A DNA stretch of 64,000 nt from positions 19,709,501 through 19,773,500 of the forward strand of contig CATNEN010000039.1 of NCBI GenBank assembly GCA_950097015.1. The letters are read 5' to 3'. The DNA is from Macrostomum hystrix. Lineage: Eukaryota > Platyhelminthes > Macrostomidae. The notes below the pieces were generated by a model. It saw only the letters and a list, made by a program, of their open reading frames with translations, was not told where the DNA came from and ran no database searches. Positions 1 through 9,829 of the stretch are shown here, piece after piece. The position numbers and the translations under genes were made by a program. Each line of letters opens with the position of its first letter. Position 1 is the first letter of the stretch.

Positions 1-369
1 GCTGCTCTGACCGCTGCGTGTCCCGGCCGCTCCACCCAACAACGGTGCAGTCGCTGCCGTCACTCGACGCCTCGCCCTCGGGGGTCGGGTCCGTGTGGAT
101 GGCAGCCTCCTTCCGGTGAGGGGGATCCTCAGACCAGTCGGTGGCCACCGCTCCGTGGGTCCCGGCACTTTGCGGCTGGCTGGGAGGAAGGGAGGTTTGC
201 GCTTTTGTAGCGCGGGAGCGCTCCAGGTGCTCTCTGAGCGCTCGGGCTTCGCTGAGCGCCCGCAAGACCAGGCCCGATTTGCGGTTGTTGCGGGCTGGTC
301 TACGATCTCGGGGGCCGGATTCGGCGATGCGGATATTTTTGCCCGGGCGGGGGTCCGCGGACGTTGCAT
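1..369 (-). CDS. partial retroelement-like ORF, runs off window edge
   Basis: On the minus strand an ATG at 369-367 opens a frame with no stop to base 1 (about 123 codons). A second minus frame is also open over the same stretch; it encodes a helix-prone segment rich in Arg, Glu, Ala and Leu followed by a Ser/Asp/Glu-rich tail. GC content is far higher than in the DNA after 1380. It lies directly downstream, in this orientation, of six tandem monomers (521-1080). That layout resembles monomer-promoter 5' UTRs of some LINEs followed by ORF1. No conserved domain is visible, and two open frames in GC-rich DNA make the choice of frame uncertain. Confidence 0.25.
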   Translation of the reverse strand, partial: MQRPRTPARAKISASPNPAPEIVDQPATTANRAWSCGRSAKPERSESTWSAPALQKRKPPFLPASRKVPGPTERWPPTGLRIPLTGRRLPSTRTRPPRARRRVTAATAPLLGGAAGTRSGQSS

Positions 370-520
370 GCCGACACCCCAAGCCAGCCGGGAGCAGCAA
401 AAAGGCACCGTTAGCGGCTGGAATACTCCCCAACCAAAGCGCGGACTGAAGTCCGGCAAAGCCCAGCAGCACGGATGCACTGGGGACATTAGAGGGTACC
501 AAAAGGCCGGTACCGAGGCC

Positions 521-1080
521 TGCGGACTGGCCGCATACCCTGTTAGGGTCAAAGGGTAGTACCATTTCCTCAGAGCCGTAGCCAGAGGTACCTGATCACG
601 CACAGGTGCACGAAGCTGCGGACTGGCCGCATACCCTGTTAAGGTCAAAGGGTAACACCATTTCCTCAGAGCCGTAGCCAGAGGTACCTGATCACGCACA
701 GGTGCACGAAGCTGCGGACTGGCCGCATACCCTGTTAAGGTCAAAGGGTGACACCTTTCCCTCAGAGCCGTAGCCAGAGGTACCTGATCACGCACAGGTG
801 CACGAAGCTGCGGACTGGCCGCATACCCTGTTAAGGTCAAAGGGTGACACCTTTCCCTCAGAGCCGTAGCCAGAGGTACCTGATCACGCACAGGTGCACG
901 AAAAACTGCGGACTGGCCGCATACCCTGTTAAGGTCAATGGGTGACACCTTTCCCTCAGAGCCGTAGCCAGAGGTACCTGATCACGCACAGGTGCACGAA
1001 CGTTGCGGACTGGCCGCATACCCTGTTAAGGTCAAAGGGTGGCACCTTTCCCTCCAGCCGGGGCTAGAGGTACCCAGTTT
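521..1080. repeat. 96-98 bp tandem repeat, about six units
   Basis: The motif TGCGGACTGGCCGCATACCC recurs at 521, 617, 713, 809, 907 and 1004, giving periods of 96, 96, 96, 98 and 97. Each unit also carries GTCAAAGGGT, CAGAGCCGTAGCCAGAGGTA and TGATCACGCACAGGTGCACG. The units are nearly identical; the last one decays after 1040. The two longer units come from short insertions at the unit junction. Confidence 0.95.
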
Positions 1081-1380
1081 GGCCAGAGGCCCTGGATCCA
1101 GCGCTGTTGCCCATTCTGTCCGGCTGCCCTAGGGGCAGCCTTGAACACTCGCGGGGCGTGTACCCATGGGTCAGCTGACGGGACAGCGTGGAGGGATTCC
1201 TGCACCCGAAGGCACAGGTCTCCTTCCTGCCAAGCCTGCTCAAAAAGCGACTGCAGGTGTGAGGCATCGCAGACCTTAGCCCGTGGGCCTGGTCTGACTC
1301 ATACCTCACAGGCACTGTGTCCCGCCGGTGCGAGCGAATCCAGGGGTCGCTACTACTTTGTTAAAACTCTGACCGCGATG

Positions 1381-1936
1381 CAAAATATTGACCATGTCAG
1401 TTTTTTATCTTGAGGACCCAGCGACTAGGATCATAACAAATCGTTTTCCGCTTTGTTCGTTTGATTTCTCGGATTTTCACTCCATTATACAGATTCATTG
1501 TTTGCAACAGCAATGACGCGTGACTTGCAACTCATTGGTGAGAGGTCAAAGCGTTAGTAGTTTTTTTCACTCTCATTTTTGCTATAGCCTTCTGTGTTAA
1601 GAGACTGGCGTCATGTTTTCAACTTTGCTCTCACTTTTAGTCGGTGACGATGTTGCTGTCTATTTGCTACGTGCACAATTCGTTTAAAAGTTACACGAGT
1701 ATAGAAGGTCAGCTATTCAATGCGTTTTTTCTCGCAATCTAGTTTCATCGACTGTCATACGGGCTTGAAATACTTTGAGTATAAACAGCCATTGTGACAA
1801 AATAATTCCCTTTTTCATGCTTGCTTTTGTTTACGTTTCGCTTGCTGCCTTTGTGAATTCGGACGAGTTTGTAACAAATGTTTCTTTCCTAGCCAACAAT
1901 TATGCTCAGTCATGTTCTGTTGACCTCAGCGAGTTC
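1381..1936. other. AT-rich intergenic stretch, nothing recognised
   Basis: No long reading frame, tandem repeat or tRNA-like box is visible. It separates the GC-rich repeat block from the 3' end of the fibrinogen-like gene. Confidence 0.6.
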
Positions 1937-2992
1937 TCACTTAATTAGCATTTCAATCTCCATCAACGAGTAATAGTAGCCGAACGGGTCTAGCCAAATC
2001 AGGCCTTGCCCAAACGAGGTGCTCAGAGCGTTTGGGTAGGCCACGTAGAGTCCGTTCGGGTGCGTGCGCGATTGCGTGCTGAACCACCACGCGCCATTGT
2101 AGGACGAAGCCGCATTTCCGCTCATGCCATCGTTGTCCCTGTCCTTGGTGGTGAATCCCATGCCGCTGGTGCTGGTGAAGGAGTCGCCAATGGAGGCCAG
2201 GCTGCTGGAGAAGCCGGACACACTCAGCTTGTACTGGCTGATTTCGGTGCCAACGGAGAAGCTTGAGTACTGCGCCCAGTTCTCGCTGTTGTTCCAGGAC
2301 TTCATGATAAACCTGAGCTTTCGCCCTCCGCTGGCCGATGTGAGCACGTGAAGCGTTTCTAGTCCTGAGGAATCAAGTTTGGGATGAAAATTTGGTCAAA
2401 CTGCAAATATGATTGAGTGAATTTGTCAGAAAGCCCCACCAATCCAGTAGTTGCCATCGGGTCCTTCACCGAATCCAGCCTTGTAGTCGGCCCAGTTCCG
2501 GTAGAAGTCAACCGAGCCAGAAACTCGATGTTGCACTGTGGCCCAGCAGTCCGTAGGGGCCTCGGAGCTGTTGTACTGTCAGGTATGGTGTTCAGAGTCA
2601 TTGCAGCGAACAATCGCATTGATATTTCATCTTAGGAATAGCAACTGAACTTCGCTCACCCAAACTGGCGTTTTATCCGGACTGATTTCTCGACATCTGA
2701 CAATGTCCAATCGTGGCTCCCGAAATTTGTAGCAGTTGCAGATGCGAGTTGTGGAATTGAAGGCAACTAGGTGTATCCCGGATGCACGGCCGGCCGCAGA
2801 TAAGCACTGCATGTTGGATTCGACTCGGGCTGTCGAGACCAGAGCACAGTCCCGTAGGCTGTTGTGACCTTTAATCCACTTGCTATCGCGTAGCTTGGAT
2901 GAATGCACAATGGCACAGTAGTTAGTTATCAGTGTTAAGCACAAAATAATAAATCGTTGATGAATTATTGATGACATTTTTAACAGCTTCAT
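1937..2992 (-). CDS. secreted PAN-like / fibrinogen C-domain protein (FReD), 3 exons
   Basis: Predicted exons on the minus strand are 2992-2660, 2575-2440 and 2364-1937. The introns (84 and 75 bp) are GT-AG and the phases join exactly, giving 298 residues. The N-terminus has a hydrophobic signal segment (about residues 12-30; a second Met is at 6). A Cys-rich PAN/apple-like stretch follows. Fibrinogen C-terminal hallmarks come next: [31 protein letters not shown] across intron 2, KDRDNDG, and NGAWWF...HPNGLY. Such proteins are usually extracellular lectins or immune recognition molecules. The usual early FReD half (the YCDM.T.GGGW region) is reduced to a [11 protein letters not shown] remnant. 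Two normally conserved C-terminal cysteines (NCA and the C after GAWW) are replaced, so the usual disulfide and sugar pocket look altered. A CAG lies directly before the ATG. The family is clear; the ligand is unknown. Confidence 0.85.
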
Positions 2993-3589
2993 CTGCTGAT
3001 TTTAGCTCTTAAAGATTTGCAATGCTTGGAAAGTTTCGTGGACGTTATTTATATTCCTAGCAAGCTTGTTTTCTCAAGTAATTTAAGGACGTAATTTCGT
3101 TTGAAAAGCTGATTTCAAAAATCATTTTTACGCTTCTACTATGTCAGTGTCAGATTGCGCGTCCGTGTCAGAACAATGGGTGACTACACAGGCCTCGCTG
3201 TTTAATTACTTTTTTTAATTATACTTTTTTAATCTAGACAACATATTCTGTGGGGAAAAGTTTACAAAAATCACGCTCAGTTGCTGATACTAATACTAAC
3301 TCGTTGGATTGCTTCCTTTGTTAAATGCCTACCAGTTAGTCAGGAATTACAAAAAGCAAAAAGAATTACGTCAGCGAAAAGGCTTCATAAGCTACTAGCA
3401 GTAGATAAGGTGTTGTTCGCTTGTGTAGTCGCAAATTTATTAATTCAAACAAAATTTATGTGAATGCATGTGTACAGAAATATAAATTATTAGATTAAAA
3501 ATTTTTCTTATTGGCCGTATGTATTAGTGGCGATGGCCTATTATGGTAGTGGCGCTTGCTTGATTGGTCGAGTTGTCCATGAAGGTTTG
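2993..3589. other. intergenic AT-rich DNA upstream of the fibrinogen-like gene
   Basis: Holds the upstream region of the minus-strand gene. Only short unsupported reading frames are seen, and no clear TATA box. Confidence 0.5.
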
Positions 3590-3690
3590 AACCATAGAAA
3601 AATTCAAATCGCGCTTGTGTATTTTTCCTTGAAAATCTGTCTTTAATAAACTTCCCGAGAAACGAAGTGTCTCGTCCTTCCTCTTCCAGT
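3590..3690 (-). repeat. dispersed short repeat, copy 1
   Basis: Read on the minus strand it contains GACGAGACACTTCGTTTCTC and then AAAATACACAAGCG. This matches 16140-16215 on the plus strand (GACGGGACACTTCGTTTCTT ... AAAATGCACAAGCG). A shorter piece (GATGGGACACTTAGTTCCC) is at 41221-41239. Translations of the two longer copies stay similar (RDTSFL.KFI), so the repeat may derive from coding DNA. Confidence 0.5.
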
Positions 3691-3716
3691 GGTCCTTGGT
3701 TCCGAGTTAAGTATAA

Positions 3717-4250
3717 GTTATCACCCACTTTTTTTATTTATTTTGGCCGGGAACGGCTGAGGACTCGTTTATTGGCCGAGGCGAAGCCGAGATAAGTCAA
3801 ACAAGTGGGTGATAATGTATTTATTCCACAGTTGAAGCCAGATAATTGTCACCGGACCAGATAAATTTCAACGGCCAAATAAATAAATGTTATCCCCCTT
3901 TTGCCCCGGGCGAGTGTCTATGTGACGCATGTTTTCATTTATTTCCCTAGGTAAATAAATCATTTATTTCCCGCTGCCCCGCGGGCTGATAAATTCGAGA
4001 CAACAACCATAGACTAACAAAAACTAGCAAAAAAGTGTAGCACACAAAAGCTACACACACCGAACGGGGGATACATATCATATTCCCCACTCATTTAGCC
4101 GTCTAGGGCCAAAAGCACTCGGTGTCTCGATCATTGACCTCGGCTTCGCCTCGGTCAATAAACGAGACACCTCTTGCTTTTGCCCGCTAGACAACAAAAT
4201 ATACCATTTATCTGGTCTATGGGCCAATCCAACTGGGGAATAAATTAATC
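3717..4250. repeat. nested palindromes, foldback-like non-autonomous element
   Basis: Several inverted repeats are nested. TTATCACCCACTT (3719) pairs with AAGTGGGTGATAA (3803). TATTTATTCCACAG and ACCAGATAAAT (about 3818-3865) pair with ATTTATCTGGT and CTGGGGAATAAAT (about 4205-4245). AAAAGCACTCGGTGTCTCG (4112) pairs with CGAGACACCTCTTGCTTTT (4162). Opposite-strand copies of GAGGCGAAGCCGAG sit near 3777 and 4139. Unit ends and target duplications are not clear. It has the structure of a foldback or MITE cluster and encodes nothing. Confidence 0.6.
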
Positions 4251-6458
4251 GAACCAAACACGGATCACATGCAGTTAGTATACCAACTCAATAAAAGTAC
4301 TTTACTCCGTTCCCATTTGATCTCTGAATGGTATCAGAAATCTCATCGTTGCTGTATAATAGTACATTTCGAACGCTATTCTAATTATACGCGAGTAAAC
4401 TCTGAGTTTAGGAATCAATGTATATTCAATGTATATTCCAATATAAATTATCAATCCGAAGTCGGAAGGTTAAGCAGAGTTAGGCTGATTGATGTCTTCA
4501 ATATTTTCTGTAAGTTAAAAATTGCTTGTGAAGAGATAGATCCGCGCTATTCAGAATATATGGAAGCTTGGAATAAGTCCGAGGATTTCAGAAAGTTATC
4601 AGATTAGCATCGAGAAATTTCTTTGCGAAACATTTCTCCGAATGCATGGGCTTAAAAAATATTTGCTAAGTCAAGTTTGGAGTATCAACATATAAATAAA
4701 TTTTTACCAGCAATTTTCTGAGGTAACATTTTCCTACCGTTCCGTTCCGCAAAGTTTTTACAGAAATGATACTTTTTATTTATCCTCACACGAAAGGGTG
4801 ACATTTAATAAAAATAAGTTTTCAAGGTGCAAAGCTGTCACCGAGCTCAGGTTACCAAGTCAAATACCTCCGTAGGTCAGTATTAGGTAAGACCTGTAGC
4901 CGCTTCTATTTCTTTGCGTTGTGCAATAAATGATTTAAGTTGCACAGTGATTTTGTATTGTTTAGCGCAGCAGCTGGCGGTGGGGTGACCTTTGTCCAAG
5001 TATTAATTGTTCAACACTGCTGTACCATATTGTTGGTGCGGAGACTTTTTGCAGTTTCAATGTTTGAAGCATAATTTCATGCGGTCGCGGCGGGTCGCCA
5101 GCAACGTAATGACTATTCTGGTCAAAGAAGTTACGATTCTCGTAATGACTAATGACTGTGTAGACGCTATCCTAAAAGAAAAGATTGTCTGTAATAATAC
5201 TGTTTTTCGTGTCTTTTTTCTTCAGTTCCAGAAAGTGCAGCTAGTGACCGCGGCGTGTATCTGCTTCATTTACCGTGCGAAACCTAGCCTTGACTTGCCT
5301 TTGACTTTTTGTCTAAGATTTCATCCCTTCAAATCCCTTAGAATAACTTTTTTTAGCAATGGGCCTGAGGTGGGGAAAATCCTTCTTGGGAGGGGCTCCC
5401 ATCAGTGCCTCAAACTGTCCGCGGTCACCGATGGATTAGCGGCAAGTCTTAGAGAAGCGCGAGTTGCCACGCAAAGTGAACCGGACAGATTAAAAGGCCC
5501 GTTTATATAGTGCCTTGCGCGTGGGCTTCTAAACCAGGCACACGACTATCGTTTAAAACACTCAGCATATTGGCCTGTCTCCCTGTCAGTTGGTCATGCC
5601 GCGTCTTGCCACTCAGCACCTCAAGTTCGCTTTTGTAGTTCATGCATTAGAGTGGGGTCATAGATTTCCAGCACTTCAACCTTTGCAGGGTCGGCTTACT
5701 TCCAGAAAATTCACCCGCTTGACTTCAGACACTTGTATATAGAAAGTATGCGGACTATTTAACAGAACACAGTCTGTCTGTACTGTGAAAAGACACGAAG
5801 CTTAAGTTATAAGCGACCCTTGGCACCTCGTTAATCATATAGAATGCAACTTAAGAAAGAAAGAATGTTTGAATAACATTCTTTTAATTTTGGTTCGTGA
5901 ATTTAATTTATTAATCCTTTAAAATAGTTCGGAATTATTGTCATTTAATATATTGCATTTGTAATAGCTTTCTCGGAGCGTTAAATAACTGACAAAAGAA
6001 TGAAGAGAGTGCATCTGATTCTGTGTGTACTTTTAGCTGAGGTTTGGAGTTAATAAAGCCCTCCAAGCACTGAACGTCTGTTAAGTATTGAATAGATGAG
6101 AAGAGCAACTGAAGCGTGATAGAGATGCATGCTTTCACCCTATGTTTTAAGCGGCAATTAATCATCGAGCAGAATATTTACGGTGCATTCTTCACTGTCA
6201 ATGCAGTATGCCCCTGTGTGGTTGCCTATGTTTTGTAACATTGTCTCCACGAGTATGTGTCTCTAACTCCCGTTCACCCAACAGTCCTGGGATGTGTTAG
6301 CTGCATGGCCTGCCCATTGGGAAGGGGATAGAAAAAACGTAAAATATACGACCTCCAGTGGCCCTGGCTGACTGGATCTCACCAAACAGCGAGTTTGTCT
6401 ACCGATGTTGAGGCATGAGGCAGATTTTCCAGTGACCATTGCAGAGCCATTCTTTGGC
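4251..6458. other. gene-free region with only unsupported short ORFs
   Basis: AT-rich DNA with a moderately GC-rich patch at 5220-5800. Open frames of 112 codons (4269-4607) and 167 codons (5007-5510) are present, but neither shows a recognisable domain, signal peptide or splice context. I see no tRNA, tandem array or LTR here. Confidence 0.5.
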
Positions 6459-6748
6459 ACCTACCCCAATTGAGCCAGATGTGCTGCCGACAGCACAGTC
6501 GCAGCTATTGCACGGCGCATCTGAAGGCTGCGTACAGCTGTTCAGTCCATGGACTGGGGGGACGCCACACCCACCCTCAATTACTCCAGCTAATGCTGGT
6601 ACCCAATTTTACAGCTGGGTGAACTGAAGCAATGCAGAGTTAAGTGTCTTGCTAAAGACCAAAAATTGTTCCAGTTCAACCGGGAAACGAACCCCCGACC
6701 TTCAAGTCGTGAGACCGACACCCTAACCACAAAGCTATACAACCCCCA
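6459..6748 (-). mobile_element. tRNA-derived SINE, family B, longest copy
   Basis: On the minus strand a tRNA-like head (TTTGTGGTTAGGGTGTCGG, then box B GGTCGGGGGTTCG, about 6740-6680) is followed by a body: AGCAAGACACTTAACTC, TTCAGTTCACCCAGCTG, ACCAGCATTAGCTGG and CAGTCCATGGACTG. The body matches 40952-41171 closely and 25085-25195 partly. The AAGACACTTAA ... CACCCAGCTG block resembles the conserved central domains shared by several metazoan SINE superfamilies, but I cannot assign which one. It is not a functional tRNA gene: no full cloverleaf is present. Confidence 0.8.
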
Positions 6749-7935
6749 TAAATCAAATATGATTTAAAAGACTAGACGCAGTGGGATTTGAAGATGGGGA
6801 CCACAGAATAGCTAAAAAAGCAATCTGTTTACGACCCACATGCTCTATAAATATATAAATTCGTTTTTGTCTGACGTGCAGACATGTGCCGGGATTTACC
6901 AAATGTCGTTATTTAGAGCCAAGATACGCGCGTAAGCTTAGTGCCGGACACTGGTTTATGGGGGCCATTCCGAAAAGACCAGTTTGATGACATGAGGCCA
7001 AGGGCGGCATCAGCCGTCTTACTTTCACCACTTCAGACTTGGGATTGGCATCTCGGCTGAGCTAGACCAAACGGTCCGGGAATTTCAGAAAACCCAATTA
7101 GAACGAGTGCCTGACTGTACAAAAATCCTCCCATTATCAGAGGCTTAACTGCGGCAGTATAGTTCCTGCAATCTAGTTGATCTCTTCATTTATCGTCTAT
7201 CAGGCGGCTTTGAAAAAGGGAGGGTACCAGATAGTGCCAATGGTGCCTCACAATGATCTAATTGATGAAAAAAAACTCATTAAGCTTTTTCATCAGCTGC
7301 AGAAATGCCCACTAAATTACATCAATCAAGCGCTTAACACGATAAAGTACGATGGCGAAACACGACTAGCAAACCCTGAATTACTTTCATCAGCTTATTC
7401 AACTAGCGAAACTTGTATTTTTTCGACTATCATTGCTCTGGGATAAATCTGAGTGACTAAATTAGTAATTGCTGCATTTTTTACGGGCAGTGCATATACT
7501 AACAGTTAGTCTGCAGACAAGAAATTATCATGGAATAATGACTGTATTATAGAATATCCATTTAATTATCAGTCAAGCTAGGCAATGTAGGTAAGGGTAA
7601 AATAAGATAAAACTGACAGTACTAGAAGTGAAAGAACTATGACAGGTAGTCTAAAAGTAACTAAAAGGTTTTAACTTTCAAAAATTATTTGTAATTGATA
7701 TGAAATTCGCAAAAATGCAGAAGATTGATGTTGCATTGTGAAAATATAAAAGTACGAGTATTACATGTACTTAGATTAGCAAACGGAAGGATCGTGGTGA
7801 GATTGATTAAGGGACTAATAAATACTTTGGTATTATTTGCAAAGTACTTATATTATCGTATTACACCCCAGTTAGTATTTATTAGTCCCTGGACTCCACA
7901 GGTAAGCTCAATAGATTACTAGTTCTCTTAATCAG
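6749..7935. other. intergenic; one short ORF of unknown status at 7212-7446
   Basis: After an acceptor-like TCTATCAG at about 7201, a frame of about 80 codons runs to a TAA at 7444. It encodes a Lys/Leu-rich peptide with no recognised domain and no matching upstream exon. A GC-richer block at 6940-7120 is unrecognised. The rest is AT-rich. Confidence 0.35.
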
Positions 7936-9807
7936 TTATCGTACAGTTTCGCCGGGAAAATTGTCATAAAATGACGGCAGTGGTCGCGAAAGAACTAGCA
8001 GAGGAAGCTGAACTTCAGACTCTTCATCATCATCTGCGGCAGCAGCGCCGAGCAAATCACCGTTAAGTAAAATTTGCGCATTGGCCTCTCTATTTTCGGC
8101 TTCATCAGCAGTGTCGGCATCAGGTTTTACATCTGCGGTGTGCTGCTGCGAACATGTAGCAGCTGTGGCCGGTTTAGGAACAGCACACTTAAACAGGCGT
8201 CGACTTGACAGGTATAACAACTCCAGAATCTCAAAGGCTGTAGTGACCGTCACGCCGAGAGTGAGCCCTCCCAGACCGCCAATACGACTCATGAGAGCGC
8301 TCAGGCTGATCTGCAAAGTTTCCCGGTTGACTTGGGTGTTGTAACCTTGGCGACTAATCGTAACAAGAGCCATTTTGTTTGATAGACGCTTCTCCAGACT
8401 GCGAAGTTTTATCACCTGAGGCGCGGTGGCAATCAGCTCCAGGTCGCTGTACGACAGGAGCTGTTCCAGTTTTTCTAAAGTCTTCTTGTCACTGCGGCCC
8501 TCTTTAATCTGATTGAAGGCGCCAGAGATGTGGCTCATCCAGTGAATCTGCCAAAGCTGGGGCGACCAGTTGGCAGCCGACAATTGGCTCTCGTAATGAA
8601 AGAAGCTGCAACGCTTCGGACAAGCAGTCTGGCTGATACTGCTGGTCAGCTCGCTCAGATTGAGGTTCCTTACGCAATCTAGCCGTCTGATAAAGTCCAT
8701 GGGCTCGTCGGCATTGTAGAAGCCGCAGAATTGTGATTTAGCATGGCCTTCCTCGGCCACAGGTCGGACATGGTAGGTGGAGGTGCAGTTGCACCGCTGC
8801 TGGATCAGCTGACCGACATGGCTGCTCAGGCAGGCATCAAAGGTGTAGCCATATGAGCTGTCATCGTCGTGAATATTCGACAAGCGGGATGCTTCGGCGC
8901 ATTCACCGTCGGGATAGTTTTGCTTCTCCACCTTGACAGCTTTGTATTTGATTAGAGTGGAGGTTCGCATTTGAACGCTGAAGCTCTCGGTGTCAATCAG
9001 TGGATAAGTTCCCGGTTCGTGCAGGGCAATGCGGAACCCTGTTGCCTCGTTGAAAACGTTAAACCCATAGTCCTGACTGGCCCAGCCCTCCGACTCGGAC
9101 TCCGAAAGATTAAAATTGTGCATGATCGTATCGTTCAGATGGGCATTTGAAAGAACAATTGAAATGCTGCTAACATAGCTTGATTCGGGTTGAACGAGCT
9201 CGAGATCGTGACAGAAGAAGAACTCTGGGTGATGGATGCTGCTGCTCTCTTGAAAATCGCAGTCTTCCTCGTGAGCCACCGACGGATTCCCGTTGGCGCT
9301 GTGACGCATTACGCAGAACGGCACCAGATCTTTGAACCGGTGTGCCAGCTGCCTCGCAGCCGACTCGTTGATGAACTGAAAGTACGTGGATACCTTGTCG
9401 CTGTGGAATAGATTCGCCGCTTCCCGATATCGACCCTGCCGCACAAAGTCGCCCATGCCGCGACGCAGAAGACGAGAAAAATCCACCGGACTTGGAATGC
9501 GACCGTCGCGCCAGAGCTTCGCAGCCTTCGAGGAAAATGGACTCAAGGAGCAGATGGTCAGGCTCGGAAACGGTGTGGGATCATTCAGCCGCTCCTCAAT
9601 CTGGTAGCTCTTGTGGTACTCGAAGAACTCCTTGAAAAGGTCGCACGTTCCATAGCCAAGAAGGATGGCCATGCTCACCAAATAGCTGAGCCACAGCAGG
9701 CGCAGCACTCGGTACTTTGTGGTGTAGCACTTTCGGATGCCCCTCACAGTTGTGTTGTCGATTAGGGTAGTTATTAGGAAGTTTGGAAAGCTTTGGCCTT
9801 TGTTCAT
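7936..9807 (-). CDS. DEG/ENaC (FaNaC/ASIC-like) amiloride-type sodium channel subunit
   Basis: Uninterrupted 623-codon frame. Family hallmarks appear in order: a short cytoplasmic N-terminus, TM1 at about 35-53, the post-TM1 motif FPSLTICSLSPF at 80-91 (family form FPAVTICNLNPF), and a large extracellular domain rich in Cys and N-glycosylation sites. TM2 is at about 502-535, containing GGLTLGVTVTTAFEILELLY. The protein would be a trimeric cation channel at the plasma membrane gated by peptide, acid or mechanical force. Two key positions deviate. The N-terminal gating His-Gly reads Arg-Gly (22-23). The G/S-X-S selectivity filter reads G-V-T (518-520). The acidic C-terminal tail of about 88 residues is long. 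An acceptor-like TTCTTCTAG lies about 21 bases before the ATG. The family is certain; gating stimulus and selectivity cannot be read from the sequence. Confidence 0.93.
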   Translation of the reverse strand: MNKGQSFPNFLITTLIDNTTVRGIRKCYTTKYRVLRLLWLSYLVSMAILLGYGTCDLFKEFFEYHKSYQIEERLNDPTPFPSLTICSLSPFSSKAAKLWRDGRIPSPVDFSRLLRRGMGDFVRQGRYREAANLFHSDKVSTYFQFINESAARQLAHRFKDLVPFCVMRHSANGNPSVAHEEDCDFQESSSIHHPEFFFCHDLELVQPESSYVSSISIVLSNAHLNDTIMHNFNLSESESEGWASQDYGFNVFNEATGFRIALHEPGTYPLIDTESFSVQMRTSTLIKYKAVKVEKQNYPDGECAEASRLSNIHDDDSSYGYTFDACLSSHVGQLIQQRCNCTSTYHVRPVAEEGHAKSQFCGFYNADEPMDFIRRLDCVRNLNLSELTSSISQTACPKRCSFFHYESQLSAANWSPQLWQIHWMSHISGAFNQIKEGRSDKKTLEKLEQLLSYSDLELIATAPQVIKLRSLEKRLSNKMALVTISRQGYNTQVNRETLQISLSALMSRIGGLGGLTLGVTVTTAFEILELLYLSSRRLFKCAVPKPATAATCSQQHTADVKPDADTADEAENREANAQILLNGDLLGAAAADDDEESEVQLPLLVLSRPLPSFYDNFPGETVR

Positions 9808-9829
9808 TGTTATGAAATGCGACTGGCCC

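Larger units (their letters stand above)
1..1380 (-). mobile_element. probable 5' end of a non-LTR retrotransposon, truncated by window edge
   Basis: A sharply bounded GC-rich block ends near 1380, where the sequence turns AT-rich. Read on the minus strand it has a leader (1380-1080), then about six 96-98 bp monomers, then an open reading frame that leaves the window. The order leader, monomers, ORF is what suggests a retroelement 5' end. No reverse transcriptase is inside the window, so the class is inferred. It could instead be an unrelated GC-rich satellite beside a gene. Confidence 0.35.

Noticed and set aside
5007-5510. 167-codon plus-strand ORF
   Set aside because: No domain, signal peptide, or splice or codon evidence; could be chance.
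6660-6740. Candidate tRNA gene
   Set aside because: Only A/B boxes with a broken cloverleaf, attached to a SINE body repeated elsewhere.
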